Positions 17,890 to 25,911 of a stretch of 64,000 nucleotides of DNA are shown one piece after another; within the stretch, counting starts at the first letter, position 1; the number at the start of each line of letters is the position of its first letter. The position numbers were made by a program, and so were the translations under genes. Under the pieces are notes generated by a model that was given only the letters and a program-made list of their open reading frames with translations, made no database searches and had not been told where the DNA came from. The stretch lies in contig NZ_BBZJ01000012.1 of the NCBI RefSeq assembly GCF_001417775.1, positions 372,001 through 436,000 on the forward strand, in the 5' to 3' direction. Origin of the DNA: Streptomyces sp. TP-A0356 (GTDB lineage: Bacteria; Actinomycetota; Actinomycetes; Streptomycetales; Streptomycetaceae).

Positions 17890-18930
17890 ATGACCACCAC
17901 AGCACACCCTCTCGTCGCCCGTGCCCGGCAGCTCGCGGAGGACCTGCTCGCCCCGAACGCCGCTCGTGTCGATCAGGAGGGCGTGCCGGCGAGCCATGTC
18001 GAGGCGGTGAAGCGGTCGGGGCTGCTCGGGGTGAGTGCGCCGGTGGAGTACGGCGGGGCGGGGGCACCCTCCGCGGTGGCCCGGGAGATCGCGGAGATCC
18101 TGGCCGGCGCCTGCTGCTCGACGTGGTTCGTGCAGACGCAGCACCACACCCCGGTGGCGATGCTGGCGAAGAGCGAACGGCCGGTGCGGGAACGGCTGTT
18201 GGGTCCGCTGGCGCGCGGCGAGCTGATGTCCGGGGTGGCATACGCCCATCTGCGCGCGCACCCGCGGACCCCGGTGCGCGTGACCAGGGAGCGGAACGGT
18301 TGGCGGTTCAACGGGACCGTGCCCTGGTACACGGGGTGGGGCCTGAACGACGTGATGCTGCTCGCCGGGTGGACCGACGCCGACGAGGCGCTGTTCGCGT
18401 TCACCGAGGCGCGCGAGCAGCCGGGCCTGCGGGCATCGGAACCGATGCGGCTCGCCGCGCTCACCGCCGCGCGCACGGTCTCGCTGGAGCTGGACGGGCT
18501 GTGGCTGCCGGACGAGGCGGTGGCCGCGCGCATGCCGCACGAGCAGTGGTCGGCGACCGACCGCGCGAGGACCGTGAACGCCTCGCCCGCGGTGTTCGGC
18601 ATCGCCGAGGCTGCGCTTGACCTGCTGGAGAAGGACAGCGCGGGCCCGCTGCGGGACCGCGTCGACAAGGTGCGGCGCCGGGCCTACACCCTGGCCGACC
18701 ACCCCGTAGCGCAGGAACACCACGAGGAGCGGCTGGCTTTGCGGACACAGGCGTTCGACGTGATGCGGACGGCCACCACCGCGGCGGTGGTGGCGGGCGG
18801 CGGACGAGCGATGACGCTCACGAGCAAGGCCCAGCGGCTGGCCCGCGAGGGGATGTTCCTCCTGGTCCAGGGCCAGACGGCGGAGTCACGCCGGGCACAT
18901 CTCACGGCCCTGGTCGGGAGCGCCCCATGA
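17890..18930 (+). CDS. acyl-CoA-dehydrogenase-fold flavoprotein, 346 aa
   Basis: Belongs to the acyl-CoA dehydrogenase superfamily, subgroup of FMNH2/FADH2-dependent hydroxylases and oxygenases. Seen are an N-terminal helical part (GLLGVSAPVEYGGAG), a middle beta part (GWRFNGTVPWYTGWG), and a C-terminal helical domain from about residue 220. It is shorter than classical dehydrogenases and I see no clear catalytic Glu. It starts at ATG 17890, 99 bases from the divergent DGPF gene, and converges on the SsuD gene of the sulfur operon, which suggests but does not prove a link to that pathway. Confidence 0.75.
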   Translation: MTTTAHPLVARARQLAEDLLAPNAARVDQEGVPASHVEAVKRSGLLGVSAPVEYGGAGAPSAVAREIAEILAGACCSTWFVQTQHHTPVAMLAKSERPVRERLLGPLARGELMSGVAYAHLRAHPRTPVRVTRERNGWRFNGTVPWYTGWGLNDVMLLAGWTDADEALFAFTEAREQPGLRASEPMRLAALTAARTVSLELDGLWLPDEAVAARMPHEQWSATDRARTVNASPAVFGIAEAALDLLEKDSAGPLRDRVDKVRRRAYTLADHPVAQEHHEERLALRTQAFDVMRTATTAAVVAGGGRAMTLTSKAQRLAREGMFLLVQGQTAESRRAHLTALVGSAP

Positions 18931-18999
18931 AGGGCGCGGGGAACTGCGTGACCAGCCACCTACGGACGCACGGCGGCGGGACGGCCTCCGCCACCCCGC

Positions 19000-20142
19000 T
19001 CAGCTCGCGAACGGCACCTGGGCCGAGGGAACCGCGTCCTTCCCGACCGGATGCCGCCACACCCCCTGGGCGGCAAGTCGCGGCAGCACGCCCTCCCCGA
19101 ACCAGTACGCCTCCTCCAGATGCGGATAGCCGGAGAGCACGAACTCCTCGATCCCCAGCGCGGCGTACTCCTTGATCCGTTCGGCGACCTCCTCGTGGCT
19201 GCCGACCAGTGCCGTGCCCGCCCCGCCCCGCACCAGGCCGATCCCGGCCCACAGGTTGGGGTGGATCTCCAGCCCGTCCCGGCTGCCGCCGTGCAGCGCC
19301 AGCATCCGCTGCTGCCCCTCGGACTCGCTGCGCGCGAGCCCCGCCTGGACGGACTTCACGGTCTGCGGGTCGAACCCGTCGAGGAGCCGATTCGCCTCCG
19401 CCCAGGCCTGCTCGGAGGTGTCGCGGGTGATGACGTGCAGCCGGATGCCGAAGCGGAGGGTGCGGCCCTCCCGGGCGGCCAGCGAGCGGAGCCAGGCGAT
19501 CTTCGCGGCGACCTGCGCGGGCGGTTCGCCCCAGGTGAGGTAGACGTCGACGTGCCGGGCGGCGATCTCGCCGGCGATGGGAGAGGATCCGCCGAAGTAC
19601 ACCTCGGGAACCGGGTCGGGCACCCGGGCCAGCTTCGCGTCCTCCACCTGGAGGTGCCGACCGTGCAGGTCGACCGTCTTGCCCTCCCACAACTCCCGTA
19701 CGACCTGGAGGAACTCCCCCGTACGGCGGTAGCGGGCGTCCTTGTCCAGGAAGTCACCGTAGGCGCGCTGCTCATGGCTCTCGCCGCCCGTGACGACGTT
19801 CAGCAGGAGCCTGCCGCCGGTCTGCCGCTGGAAGGTGGAGGCCATCTGTGCGGCGAGCGTGGGCGAGACGAATCCGGGCCGGAAGGCCACCAGGAACTTC
19901 AGGCGTTCGGTGTTCTGGCTGACCATCGCGGTGGTCAGCCAAGCGTCCTCGCACCAGGCACCGGTCGGGGTGAGCGCGCCCACGAAACCGAGGTCCTCGG
20001 CCGCGCGCGCGATCTGGCTCAGATAGGCGACCGTCGGCGGCCGGTCCCGTCCGAAGACCGTGGCGGGGGTGCCGTGGCCGCCGCCGACGACATGGCGACT
20101 GTCGCCGTTGGTGGGGAGGAACCAGTGGAAGGTGAGGGACAT
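19000..20142 (-). CDS. ssuD: FMNH2-dependent alkanesulfonate monooxygenase (SsuD-like), 380 aa
   Basis: A luciferase-like flavin monooxygenase that cleaves C-S bonds of alkanesulfonates to aldehyde and sulfite, using FMNH2 supplied by a reductase. The fold and SsuD features are clear: FHWFLPTNGDSRHVVGG at the N-terminus, LNVVTGGESHEQ, YFGGSSPIAGEIAARHVDVYLTW split across one strand-helix unit, and SGYPHLEEAYWFGEGVLPRL at the end. It is the last gene of the five-gene organosulfur operon, 26 bases after the SfnB-like gene, with a GGAGAC site. Cytoplasmic. Substrate range inferred from family. Confidence 0.9.
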   Translation of the reverse strand: MSLTFHWFLPTNGDSRHVVGGGHGTPATVFGRDRPPTVAYLSQIARAAEDLGFVGALTPTGAWCEDAWLTTAMVSQNTERLKFLVAFRPGFVSPTLAAQMASTFQRQTGGRLLLNVVTGGESHEQRAYGDFLDKDARYRRTGEFLQVVRELWEGKTVDLHGRHLQVEDAKLARVPDPVPEVYFGGSSPIAGEIAARHVDVYLTWGEPPAQVAAKIAWLRSLAAREGRTLRFGIRLHVITRDTSEQAWAEANRLLDGFDPQTVKSVQAGLARSESEGQQRMLALHGGSRDGLEIHPNLWAGIGLVRGGAGTALVGSHEEVAERIKEYAALGIEEFVLSGYPHLEEAYWFGEGVLPRLAAQGVWRHPVGKDAVPSAQVPFAS

Positions 20143-20168
20143 GGGGAGTCTCCGATCTGGAAGGTCCG

Positions 20169-21362
20169 TCAGAGGAGGCCGTGACGGGGCGGCTTCGTCC
20201 CGTTCAGCACATAACGGCCGATGTGCTGGATCTTCCAGCGGGCCGGGTCGTGCAGGGTGTGGGTGCGGGCGTCGCGCCAGTGCCGGTGCAGATTCAGCGA
20301 GTCGAGGGCCGAGCGAGTGCCGGACACCTCGAACAGGGCACCGGCCACCTCGACGGCGGTGTGCGCGGCGTGCGCCTTGGCTGCGGCCACGGCGATGGAC
20401 GCCTCGGCCGCCGAGTCGTCGGTGAGGGCGGCGCGGGCCGCGTCGACCGTGCGGGCGGCCTCTGCGAGCAGCGCCTCCGAGGCCCGTACCTGGATGGCGA
20501 GTTCACCGAAGCGCTGGATCAGCAGCGGGTCCTCGGCGGCGGTCTCGAAGCCGCTCTCGAACCAGGGGCGGCTCTTGGTGCGCACGAACTCGGCGGCCTC
20601 CGCCAGTGCCCCCGCGGCGATCCCGGCGTCGATCGCGGCATGCAGCAACTGAGCCAGGGCCCCATGGAGTTGGGGACCCCGAAAGGTCAGGTGGTGGGGC
20701 AGGACGCGGTCGGCGGGGACCGGGACGGCGTCCAGGCGGACGGTGCCACTGGCGGTCGTGCGCTGACCCATTCCCTCCCAGTCGTCGACCACGGTGAGAC
20801 CGGGGGCGTCCCGGGGCACGTAGGCGACGTGCAGATTGTCGTCGTCGGCCCGGGCCAGCACCGGGATCCAGTCGGCGAAGAGGGCGCCGGTGGAGTAGTG
20901 CTTGACACCGCTCAGGACGTACGAGCCGTCGGGCTGTGGTTCCAGGCGCGTACGGATGTCCTGGACGTGCCTGGTGCCGGCTTCCGACTGGGCGTTGCCG
21001 AGGCGGCGGCCCGCGAGCAGCTCCGCGAAGAAGAACTTCCGTTGCTCCGCGGTCCCTTGACGGCTTATCACGTTGACGTAGACGAAGTGGCTCTGCGGGA
21101 TCTGCGCGAGGCTGCCGTCGGCCGAGGCGAGCAGCCGGAAGATCTCGGCGAGAGTCCGTGCGGTGACGTCCGCGCCGCCGTGTTCGGCGGGCACGGTGAC
21201 GGCGAGCAGCCCGGAGGTGGACAGCCGGTTCAACTCCTCGCGTGGCAGCCTGCGTTCCGCGTCGCGCCGGGAGGCTCCGGCCCGGAACTCGTCGGCCAGG
21301 GCGGCGGCGACGGCGAGGGCCTCGGCGTCGCCGGAGATCACATGGGCGGTGACGTCGGTCAT
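20169..21362 (-). CDS. SfnB/DszC-type flavin-dependent oxygenase, 397 aa
   Basis: An acyl-CoA-dehydrogenase-fold protein of the SfnB sulfur-acquisition / DszC desulfurisation group. It has the N-terminal helical domain (SGLLAVTVPAEHGGADV), the flavin-binding middle (RLGNAQSEAGT, GVKHYSTGALFADW) and the C-terminal bundle ending TLHDPARWKIQHIGRYVL, which is typical of the group. Such proteins use reduced flavin to oxygenate sulfides or sulfoxides. It is fourth in the operon, five bases downstream of the FMN reductase that would feed it. The exact substrate is unknown. Confidence 0.85.
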   Translation of the reverse strand: MTDVTAHVISGDAEALAVAAALADEFRAGASRRDAERRLPREELNRLSTSGLLAVTVPAEHGGADVTARTLAEIFRLLASADGSLAQIPQSHFVYVNVISRQGTAEQRKFFFAELLAGRRLGNAQSEAGTRHVQDIRTRLEPQPDGSYVLSGVKHYSTGALFADWIPVLARADDDNLHVAYVPRDAPGLTVVDDWEGMGQRTTASGTVRLDAVPVPADRVLPHHLTFRGPQLHGALAQLLHAAIDAGIAAGALAEAAEFVRTKSRPWFESGFETAAEDPLLIQRFGELAIQVRASEALLAEAARTVDAARAALTDDSAAEASIAVAAAKAHAAHTAVEVAGALFEVSGTRSALDSLNLHRHWRDARTHTLHDPARWKIQHIGRYVLNGTKPPRHGLL

Positions 21363-21367
21363 GGCGC

Positions 21368-21922
21368 TCAGCCGACCGCCGCCAGGACGGAGGTGCGGCC
21401 CAGGGCCGCCGAGAACTGGTCCACGACCTGGGTCAGGGCCTCGGTGGCGGCCGGTGCGACGCCGAGGGAGCCGTCCTCGTGCACGGTGATGTCCTTGTCG
21501 AGGGTGAACCAGCCCTGCACTATGTGCGCCGCGCCCATGGAGCTGAGGACGGGCCGCAGCGCGTAGTCGATGGCCAGGACGTGTGCGGTGGTGCCGCCGG
21601 TGGCCAGCGGCAGCACGGTCTTGCCGGTGAGCGCGTACTGCGGAAGCAGATCGAGCAGCGCCTTGAGGACCCCGGAGTAGGAGGCCTTGTAGACGGGTGT
21701 GCCGACGACGACGCCGTCGGCGCGGGCGAACAACTCGGTCGCCTCGACGATCGCCGGGTGCCGGAAGTCCGCGCCGAGGAGGGCCTCGGCCGGGATCGTA
21801 CGGACGTCGAGCGGGATCACCTGGTGGCCCTGGGCGATCAGACGCTGATCCAGGTGGCGCAGCAGGCGGCCCGTGCGGGATGCGGCGGAGGGGCTGCCGG
21901 AGACGGACAGAACGGTGGCCAT
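21368..21922 (-). CDS. ssuE: NAD(P)H-dependent FMN reductase (SsuE-like), 184 aa
   Basis: A flavodoxin-like reductase providing FMNH2 to the monooxygenases of this operon. The flavin phosphate-binding loop is SGSPSAASRTGRLL near the N-terminus, followed by VVGTPVYKASYSGVLKALLD and LPLATGGTTAH, the SsuE pattern. Start ATG 21922 has GAAAGAGGA upstream. It lies between the two SfnB/DszC-type genes. One reductase for four flavin-dependent enzymes fits the two-component logic of the pathway. Confidence 0.9.
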   Translation of the reverse strand: MATVLSVSGSPSAASRTGRLLRHLDQRLIAQGHQVIPLDVRTIPAEALLGADFRHPAIVEATELFARADGVVVGTPVYKASYSGVLKALLDLLPQYALTGKTVLPLATGGTTAHVLAIDYALRPVLSSMGAAHIVQGWFTLDKDITVHEDGSLGVAPAATEALTQVVDQFSAALGRTSVLAAVG

Positions 21923-21979
21923 GAGTCCTCTTTCGGGGAGGAGGGGCGCCTGCATGGGCAGGCGCCCCCGGACGAGCGG

Positions 21980-23197
21980 TCAGGAGTACCAGGTGGGTTC
22001 GGGCAGTTCGCCCTCGAGCACCCAGCGGCCGACCTCGCGCCGCTTGTAGGCGACGGGGTCGTGCAGGCTGTGGGTGCGGACATTGCGCCAGAAGCGGTCC
22101 AGGCCCTCGGCGGTGGTCGTGGAGCGGGCACCCGTCGCCTCGAAGACCCGACTCGCGATCTCCAGTGCGACATCGGTGGCTCGCGCCTTGACCGCGGCCA
22201 CCCGCACCTCGAATTCACCGCGCGCCCGCTCGGTGACGGCGTCGGGCTCCTCGTGCAGCTTCTGTCCCTCGTCGGCGACCGCGTCGGCGAGCGCCTCGAC
22301 CGCCCACAGCTTGGCGGTGAGGTCGCCGTAGGTGTCGATGACGTACGGCTCGTCGACCGGGCGCTCGTGGCCGCCGTGCAGCCAGGACCGCGACTTCGTA
22401 CGGGTGTAGGTGGCGGCCGTCTCCAGCGCTCCGCCCGCGATGCCCAGGTAGAAGTTGACGAAGACCAGTTGGATGGTCGGGACGTTGAGGGTGTTGTAGA
22501 CGCGCGGCCGGAACTCCTTGTCGACGTAACCGGCCGCCGACGACCACGGAGTGCGCACCCCGTCGATGGTGACGCTGCCGCTCTCGGTGAGCCGCTGGCC
22601 GATGTTGTCCCAGTCGTCGTGGAAGACCAGGCCCTCGGTGCCGGAGGGCACGATCGCGAAGACGTGCCTGTCGGTGCCTTCGAAGACGCCCTCCAGCACC
22701 GTGACGTCCGAGATCTTGCTGCCGGTGGAGAACGACTTGTGTCCGGTGAAGACCAGGTCGTCGCCGTCCTCCGTGACCACGACGTCCTTGTCGCGCGGGT
22801 TCACGGCCCCGCCGAAGAACCAGCGGTTGCGTGCGGCCTCGGCCTCGATGTGCTCCCACTGCTCGCGGGTGCCGACCAAACGGGCGGCCCAGTTCCACAG
22901 GTAGTGGTAGCCGAGGAGCTGGCCGATGGATCCGTCTGCCTTGGCGACCTCGCGGACGACGCGGTAGGCGGTGGGCCAGTCCTGTCCCCCGCCGCCGTGC
23001 TCGGCGGGACCGAGCAGGGTGACCAGGCCGGAGTCCTTGAGGAGCTGGACTTCCGCGTACGGGGTGGCGCCGGCCCGGTCGCGTTCGGCGGCGTCGGTGG
23101 CGAGAACGGCCGCGACCTCGGCGGCGCGGGCGATCCAGTCCTGAGTGGTCTCGGGGGCCGGGCGGGTCTGCCAGTCGGTGGGCGTGGCGGTGCTCAT
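21980..23197 (-). CDS. DszC-like acyl-CoA-dehydrogenase-fold monooxygenase, 405 aa
   Basis: Second member of the DszC/SfnB group in the operon, clearly diverged from the one at 20169. Features are LLKDSGLVTLLGPAEHGGGG, LLGYHYLWNWAARLVG, FTGHKSFSTGSKISD in the flavin part, and a C-terminal bundle ending HSLHDPVAYKRREVGRWVLEG with the minus-charged tail. It likely oxygenates a reduced organosulfur compound, upstream of the sulfone step. Start ATG 23197 follows a GAGGTC site; a frame extension of 17 codons upstream is unsupported. Substrate unknown. Confidence 0.85.
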   Translation of the reverse strand: MSTATPTDWQTRPAPETTQDWIARAAEVAAVLATDAAERDRAGATPYAEVQLLKDSGLVTLLGPAEHGGGGQDWPTAYRVVREVAKADGSIGQLLGYHYLWNWAARLVGTREQWEHIEAEAARNRWFFGGAVNPRDKDVVVTEDGDDLVFTGHKSFSTGSKISDVTVLEGVFEGTDRHVFAIVPSGTEGLVFHDDWDNIGQRLTESGSVTIDGVRTPWSSAAGYVDKEFRPRVYNTLNVPTIQLVFVNFYLGIAGGALETAATYTRTKSRSWLHGGHERPVDEPYVIDTYGDLTAKLWAVEALADAVADEGQKLHEEPDAVTERARGEFEVRVAAVKARATDVALEIASRVFEATGARSTTTAEGLDRFWRNVRTHSLHDPVAYKRREVGRWVLEGELPEPTWYS

Positions 23198-23240
23198 GCT
23201 TGTGACCTCTTTCGCAGTGCGGTGCGCAAGGAGTGGGCGG

Positions 23241-24371
23241 TCAGGCATGCAGAGGGACGGACTGGACGGACTCAGCCCCTGCGTCCGGGAGTTGGGCCTC
23301 CAGCTCCCGGACGAGGGGCAGCACGCGCTTGCCGAAGTACTCGACCTCCTCGTGGTAGTGGAGGAAGCCCAGGAGGAGGAGGTCGACGCCGAGCTTCTTG
23401 TAGGCGACGATGCGCTCCGCGATCTGCTCCGGGGTGCCGATGAGGCCCGTACGGAAGCCGTCGTTGTACTGGACGAGGTCCTCGAAGGAGGAGTCCTGCC
23501 ACATGCCCTTGCCGTCGGCGGTGGACCGTCCGGCCTGCCTCACCGCGGCTCCGAAGCCCTCGACGGCTTCGGTGTCGGCCTTGGCGACGATCTCACGGAG
23601 GGTCTCGCGGGCCTCCGCCTCGGTGTCCCGGGCGACGAGGAAGCCGTTGAGGCCGAACTTCGGTGCCCTGCGCCCGGCCTGGGCAGCGGATTCCCGTAGG
23701 TCGCCGATCTGCTCGAGGACTCCGTCGAAGTCCTTGCCGTTGGAGAAGTACCAGTCGGAGACCCGACCCGCCATCCGGCGTGCGGCGGTGGAGTTGCCGC
23801 CCTGGAAGATCTCCGGGTGCGGCCGCTCGGCGGTGTTGAGGGGCTTGGGCTTGAGTGAGAAGTCACGCACCCGGTAGAAGTCACCGGCGAGTTCGGCGTG
23901 GTCCTCGGTCCAGATCGTGCGCAGGGCGCGGATGAACTCCTCGGAGCGCCGGTAGCGCTCGTCGTGCTCCAGCCACGGTTCGCCGAGCGCGGTGAACTCG
24001 TCCTTGAACCAGCCGCTGACGACGTTCACCGCGAAGCGGCCGTTCGACAAGTGGTCGGCGGTGGCGCCGAGTTTGGCGAGCACTCCGGGGTGCCACAGTC
24101 CCGGGTGGACCGCGGCGATCACCTTCAGGCGCTGGGTGGCGAGGAGGAGGGCGAGGCTGAAGCTGGTCGACTCGTGCTGGTACTCGGCGCCGTAGCTTGC
24201 CATGTAGCGGACCTGGCTGAGCGCGTACTCGAAGCCGTTGTTCTCGGCGAGGACGGCGAGTTCGCGGTTGTAGTCGTAGCCCCAGTCGGTGCGCTGTTCG
24301 ATCCTGCTGGTGACCAGTCCCCCGCTGACGTTGGGGACCCAGTAGGCGAATTTCACGGACGCTTCGGACAT
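23241..24371 (-). CDS. sfnG: FMNH2-dependent dimethylsulfone monooxygenase (SfnG-like), 376 aa
   Basis: A luciferase-like monooxygenase converting dimethyl sulfone to methanesulfinate and formaldehyde. The start SVKFAYWVPNVSGGLVTS, the segment NGFEYALSQVRY, the block FAVNVVSGWFKDEF and EPWLEHDERYRRSEEFIR match SfnG closely. The product could be taken on to sulfite through methanesulfonate and the SsuD-like enzyme of the same operon. It is the first structural gene, with a CAGGAG site before ATG 24371 and a structured leader upstream that includes a Cys-rich leader peptide. Cytoplasmic. Confidence 0.93.
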   Translation of the reverse strand: MSEASVKFAYWVPNVSGGLVTSRIEQRTDWGYDYNRELAVLAENNGFEYALSQVRYMASYGAEYQHESTSFSLALLLATQRLKVIAAVHPGLWHPGVLAKLGATADHLSNGRFAVNVVSGWFKDEFTALGEPWLEHDERYRRSEEFIRALRTIWTEDHAELAGDFYRVRDFSLKPKPLNTAERPHPEIFQGGNSTAARRMAGRVSDWYFSNGKDFDGVLEQIGDLRESAAQAGRRAPKFGLNGFLVARDTEAEARETLREIVAKADTEAVEGFGAAVRQAGRSTADGKGMWQDSSFEDLVQYNDGFRTGLIGTPEQIAERIVAYKKLGVDLLLLGFLHYHEEVEYFGKRVLPLVRELEAQLPDAGAESVQSVPLHA

Positions 24372-24401
24372 GCGGAACTCCTGCTGCGAATTTCGGGGAC
24401 G

Positions 24402-24455
24402 CCGAATTCAGGAGGCGTGCTCGATTGCCAGGGAGCCGCGGGTCTCTGAATTCGG
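24402..24455 (-). promoter_or_regulatory. perfect 10-bp inverted repeat in the sfnG leader
   Basis: CCGAATTCAG (24402-24411) and CTGAATTCGG (24446-24455) are exact reverse complements with 34 bases between; a third related motif GCGAATTTCGG is at 24386-24396, next to the ribosome site. In the mRNA they can form a long hairpin just before the sfnG ribosome site. On DNA they could be regulator sites. Confidence 0.6.
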
Positions 24456-24481
24456 GGAAGGGAATACGAATGCACACCTGT

Positions 24482-24501
24482 CCGCGACGGAGGCGTCGCG
24501 G
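24482..24501 (-). promoter_or_regulatory. 8-bp hairpin between leader peptide and sfnG
   Basis: In the leftward transcript, arms CCGCGACG and CGTCGCGG pair perfectly around a 4-base loop, about 60 bases after the leader-peptide stop codon. It is a candidate element of an attenuation mechanism. Confidence 0.5.
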
Positions 24502-24560
24502 GTCGCGCCGGCGCGCGGATGCAGGCGTGTGGGGAGGGAACGCGGTGGACCGGAGAAGGA

Positions 24561-24644
24561 TCAGACCGCGGGGCAACAGGAGGCGCTGGAAACGCGCGCG
24601 AGGTCGACATGGCGTCGCCGCGTGAGGTCCAGTCGCATCTTCAT
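24561..24644 (-). CDS. putative cysteine-responsive leader peptide, 27 aa
   Basis: A short frame on the minus strand, ATG 24644 to TGA 24561, reads MKMRLDLTRRRHVDLARV and then ends SSASCCPAV. The MRLDLTRRRHVDLARV block is the conserved leader peptide found in Streptomyces before sulfur-assimilation genes, and the Cys-Cys pair near its end is what a ribosome would stall on when Cys-tRNA is scarce. It lies 189 bases upstream of sfnG in the same direction. Translation may begin at the second ATG (24638). The peptide itself probably has no function; its translation regulates the operon. Confidence 0.85.
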   Translation of the reverse strand: MKMRLDLTRRRHVDLARVSSASCCPAV

Positions 24645-24745
24645 GTCGTCGATCGTGGCAGCCACCGGCTCGGGCAGTCAAGGAAAACCCGACCGGTCTC
24701 GTATCGCGGACCATTGAATTTCACGAAGGTGTGACAGGGAAACCC

Positions 24746-24775
24746 TTGAACCACTGCCCGGCGCGTCCGCATTCT
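24746..24775 (+). promoter_or_regulatory. candidate promoter of the second LysR gene
   Basis: TTGAAC (24746-24751) and CATTCT (24770-24775) are separated by 18 bases. A start of transcription 7 bases after the -10 would coincide with GTG 24782, and no ribosome site is present, so a leaderless mRNA is plausible. Confidence 0.55.
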
Positions 24776-24781
24776 GCGGTG

Positions 24782-25735
24782 GTGCGAACAGAACAGCTGG
24801 AATACATCGCGGCCGTGACCCGGCTCGGCTCGTTGCGCCGGGCCGCCGAGGAACTTCGCCTGTCCCAGCCCGCGTTGAGCGAGACCGTGCGGAATCTGGA
24901 ACGGGAACTGGGCGTCGATCTCCTGGAACGCAAGCGGTCCGGGGCCACGATGAGCGAGGAGGGCCGGGAGCTGCTGCCGCACATCATCAATGTGCTGGAC
25001 GCGGTGGACCGGCTGCGGGCCGCGGCGGGCGAGCGGCATCGGATCAGCCGTACGGTGCGGCTCGGAACGGTGAACGCGGCGACGGTGCCGCTGCTCATTC
25101 CTGTGGTGCGAGACTTCCGCGCCTCGCATCCCGTCACTCAGGTCGAGGTGGTCGGCGCCCAACAGACCGATATCCACCGGGCCCTGCTGGAGGGCGGCTT
25201 CGACCTCGGCCTGGTGAACCATCTCGACGGCGACGACGTGCCGGCCGACTTCGAGAGCACCGAACTGCTGCGTGGCCGCCCGGTGGTGTGCGTGCGGCCG
25301 GACAGTCCGCTCGCGTCGCTGACCACGGTCCCGGTCGCCGATCTCCTCACCGAGCCGCTGATCGCCATGCGCTCGGGCTATGTGATGCACCGCTATGTCC
25401 ACCGGCTCCTGGCCGGTCGCGGCCCGTCGTTCTCGTACTCCACCGACGGGGCCGAGATGGGCAAGCTGATGGTGGCGGAGGGGCTGGGCGCGACAGTGCT
25501 GCCCGACTTCAGCGTGATCGGGGATCCGCTGGAGCGCCGGGGCGTGATCACGTTCCGTCCGCTCGCCGACGAGAGCACCGAGGTGCTGCTGATGCTCCAG
25601 CGCCGCAAGGCGGAATCCGTGCCGCGGGCGGCGCAGGCCCTGCACGGGGAGTTCGTGCGCAGGGCACGGGAGCTGGGCGGGTCGGTCACCTTGCGGGACC
25701 GCCCGCCGGGTGAAACGGCGCCCCGTCCCGTGTGA
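24782..25735 (+). CDS. LysR-family regulator, probable control of the organosulfur operon
   Basis: A winged helix-turn-helix at the N-terminus (VRTEQLEYIAAVTRLGSLRR, then AAEELRLSQPALSETVRNLE) is followed by a two-lobed effector domain (RTVRLGTVNAATVPLLIPVV, GGFDLGLVNH, EGLGATVLPDF). At 317 residues it has normal length. GTG 24782, or the adjacent GTG 24779, is chosen because the protein family starts here, although the frame is open further upstream. It is divergent from the sfnG operon, so by analogy with CysB-like and SfnR-linked systems it is a good candidate regulator; the effector is unknown. Confidence 0.9.
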   Translation: MRTEQLEYIAAVTRLGSLRRAAEELRLSQPALSETVRNLERELGVDLLERKRSGATMSEEGRELLPHIINVLDAVDRLRAAAGERHRISRTVRLGTVNAATVPLLIPVVRDFRASHPVTQVEVVGAQQTDIHRALLEGGFDLGLVNHLDGDDVPADFESTELLRGRPVVCVRPDSPLASLTTVPVADLLTEPLIAMRSGYVMHRYVHRLLAGRGPSFSYSTDGAEMGKLMVAEGLGATVLPDFSVIGDPLERRGVITFRPLADESTEVLLMLQRRKAESVPRAAQALHGEFVRRARELGGSVTLRDRPPGETAPRPV

Positions 25736-25743
25736 GCGCCCGC

Positions 25744-25911
25744 TCAGTCGTCGTCACGTGGCGGGATCACCACGAGATACGCGTCCGACTTCAGATCCAT
25801 GACGACCGTCGCGGGCTCCCCCTGCGCGCGGCGCGCCGCCGCGTACTCCTCCGCCGGCCACGATCCGCGCGGAGCTCCGGCGGAGAACCGCTCCAACACC
25901 TTCGCGCCCAT
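25744..25911 (-). CDS. small conserved hypothetical protein, 55 aa
   Basis: ATG 25911 has GGAGGTG about 9 bases upstream; an in-frame ATG at 25932 is the alternative. The product contains KVLERFSAGAPRGSW, EEYAAARRAQGEP and the strand VVMDLKSDAYLVVIPP, without cysteines or a signal peptide. The composition and codon use are those of a real Streptomyces gene. I do not know its function. It ends 8 bases from the stop of the converging LysR gene. Confidence 0.65.
   Translation of the reverse strand: MGAKVLERFSAGAPRGSWPAEEYAAARRAQGEPATVVMDLKSDAYLVVIPPRDDD

Noticed and set aside
18931..24371. Fatty-acid oxidation operon because of acyl-CoA-dehydrogenase-like genes
   Set aside because: These members belong to the SfnB/DszC group and stand between SfnG-, SsuE- and SsuD-like genes, so sulfur oxygenation fits better.
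24570..24650. Plus-strand frames across the leader region as a gene
   Set aside because: The minus-strand leader peptide with the conserved RLDLTRRRHVDLARV block explains the sequence.
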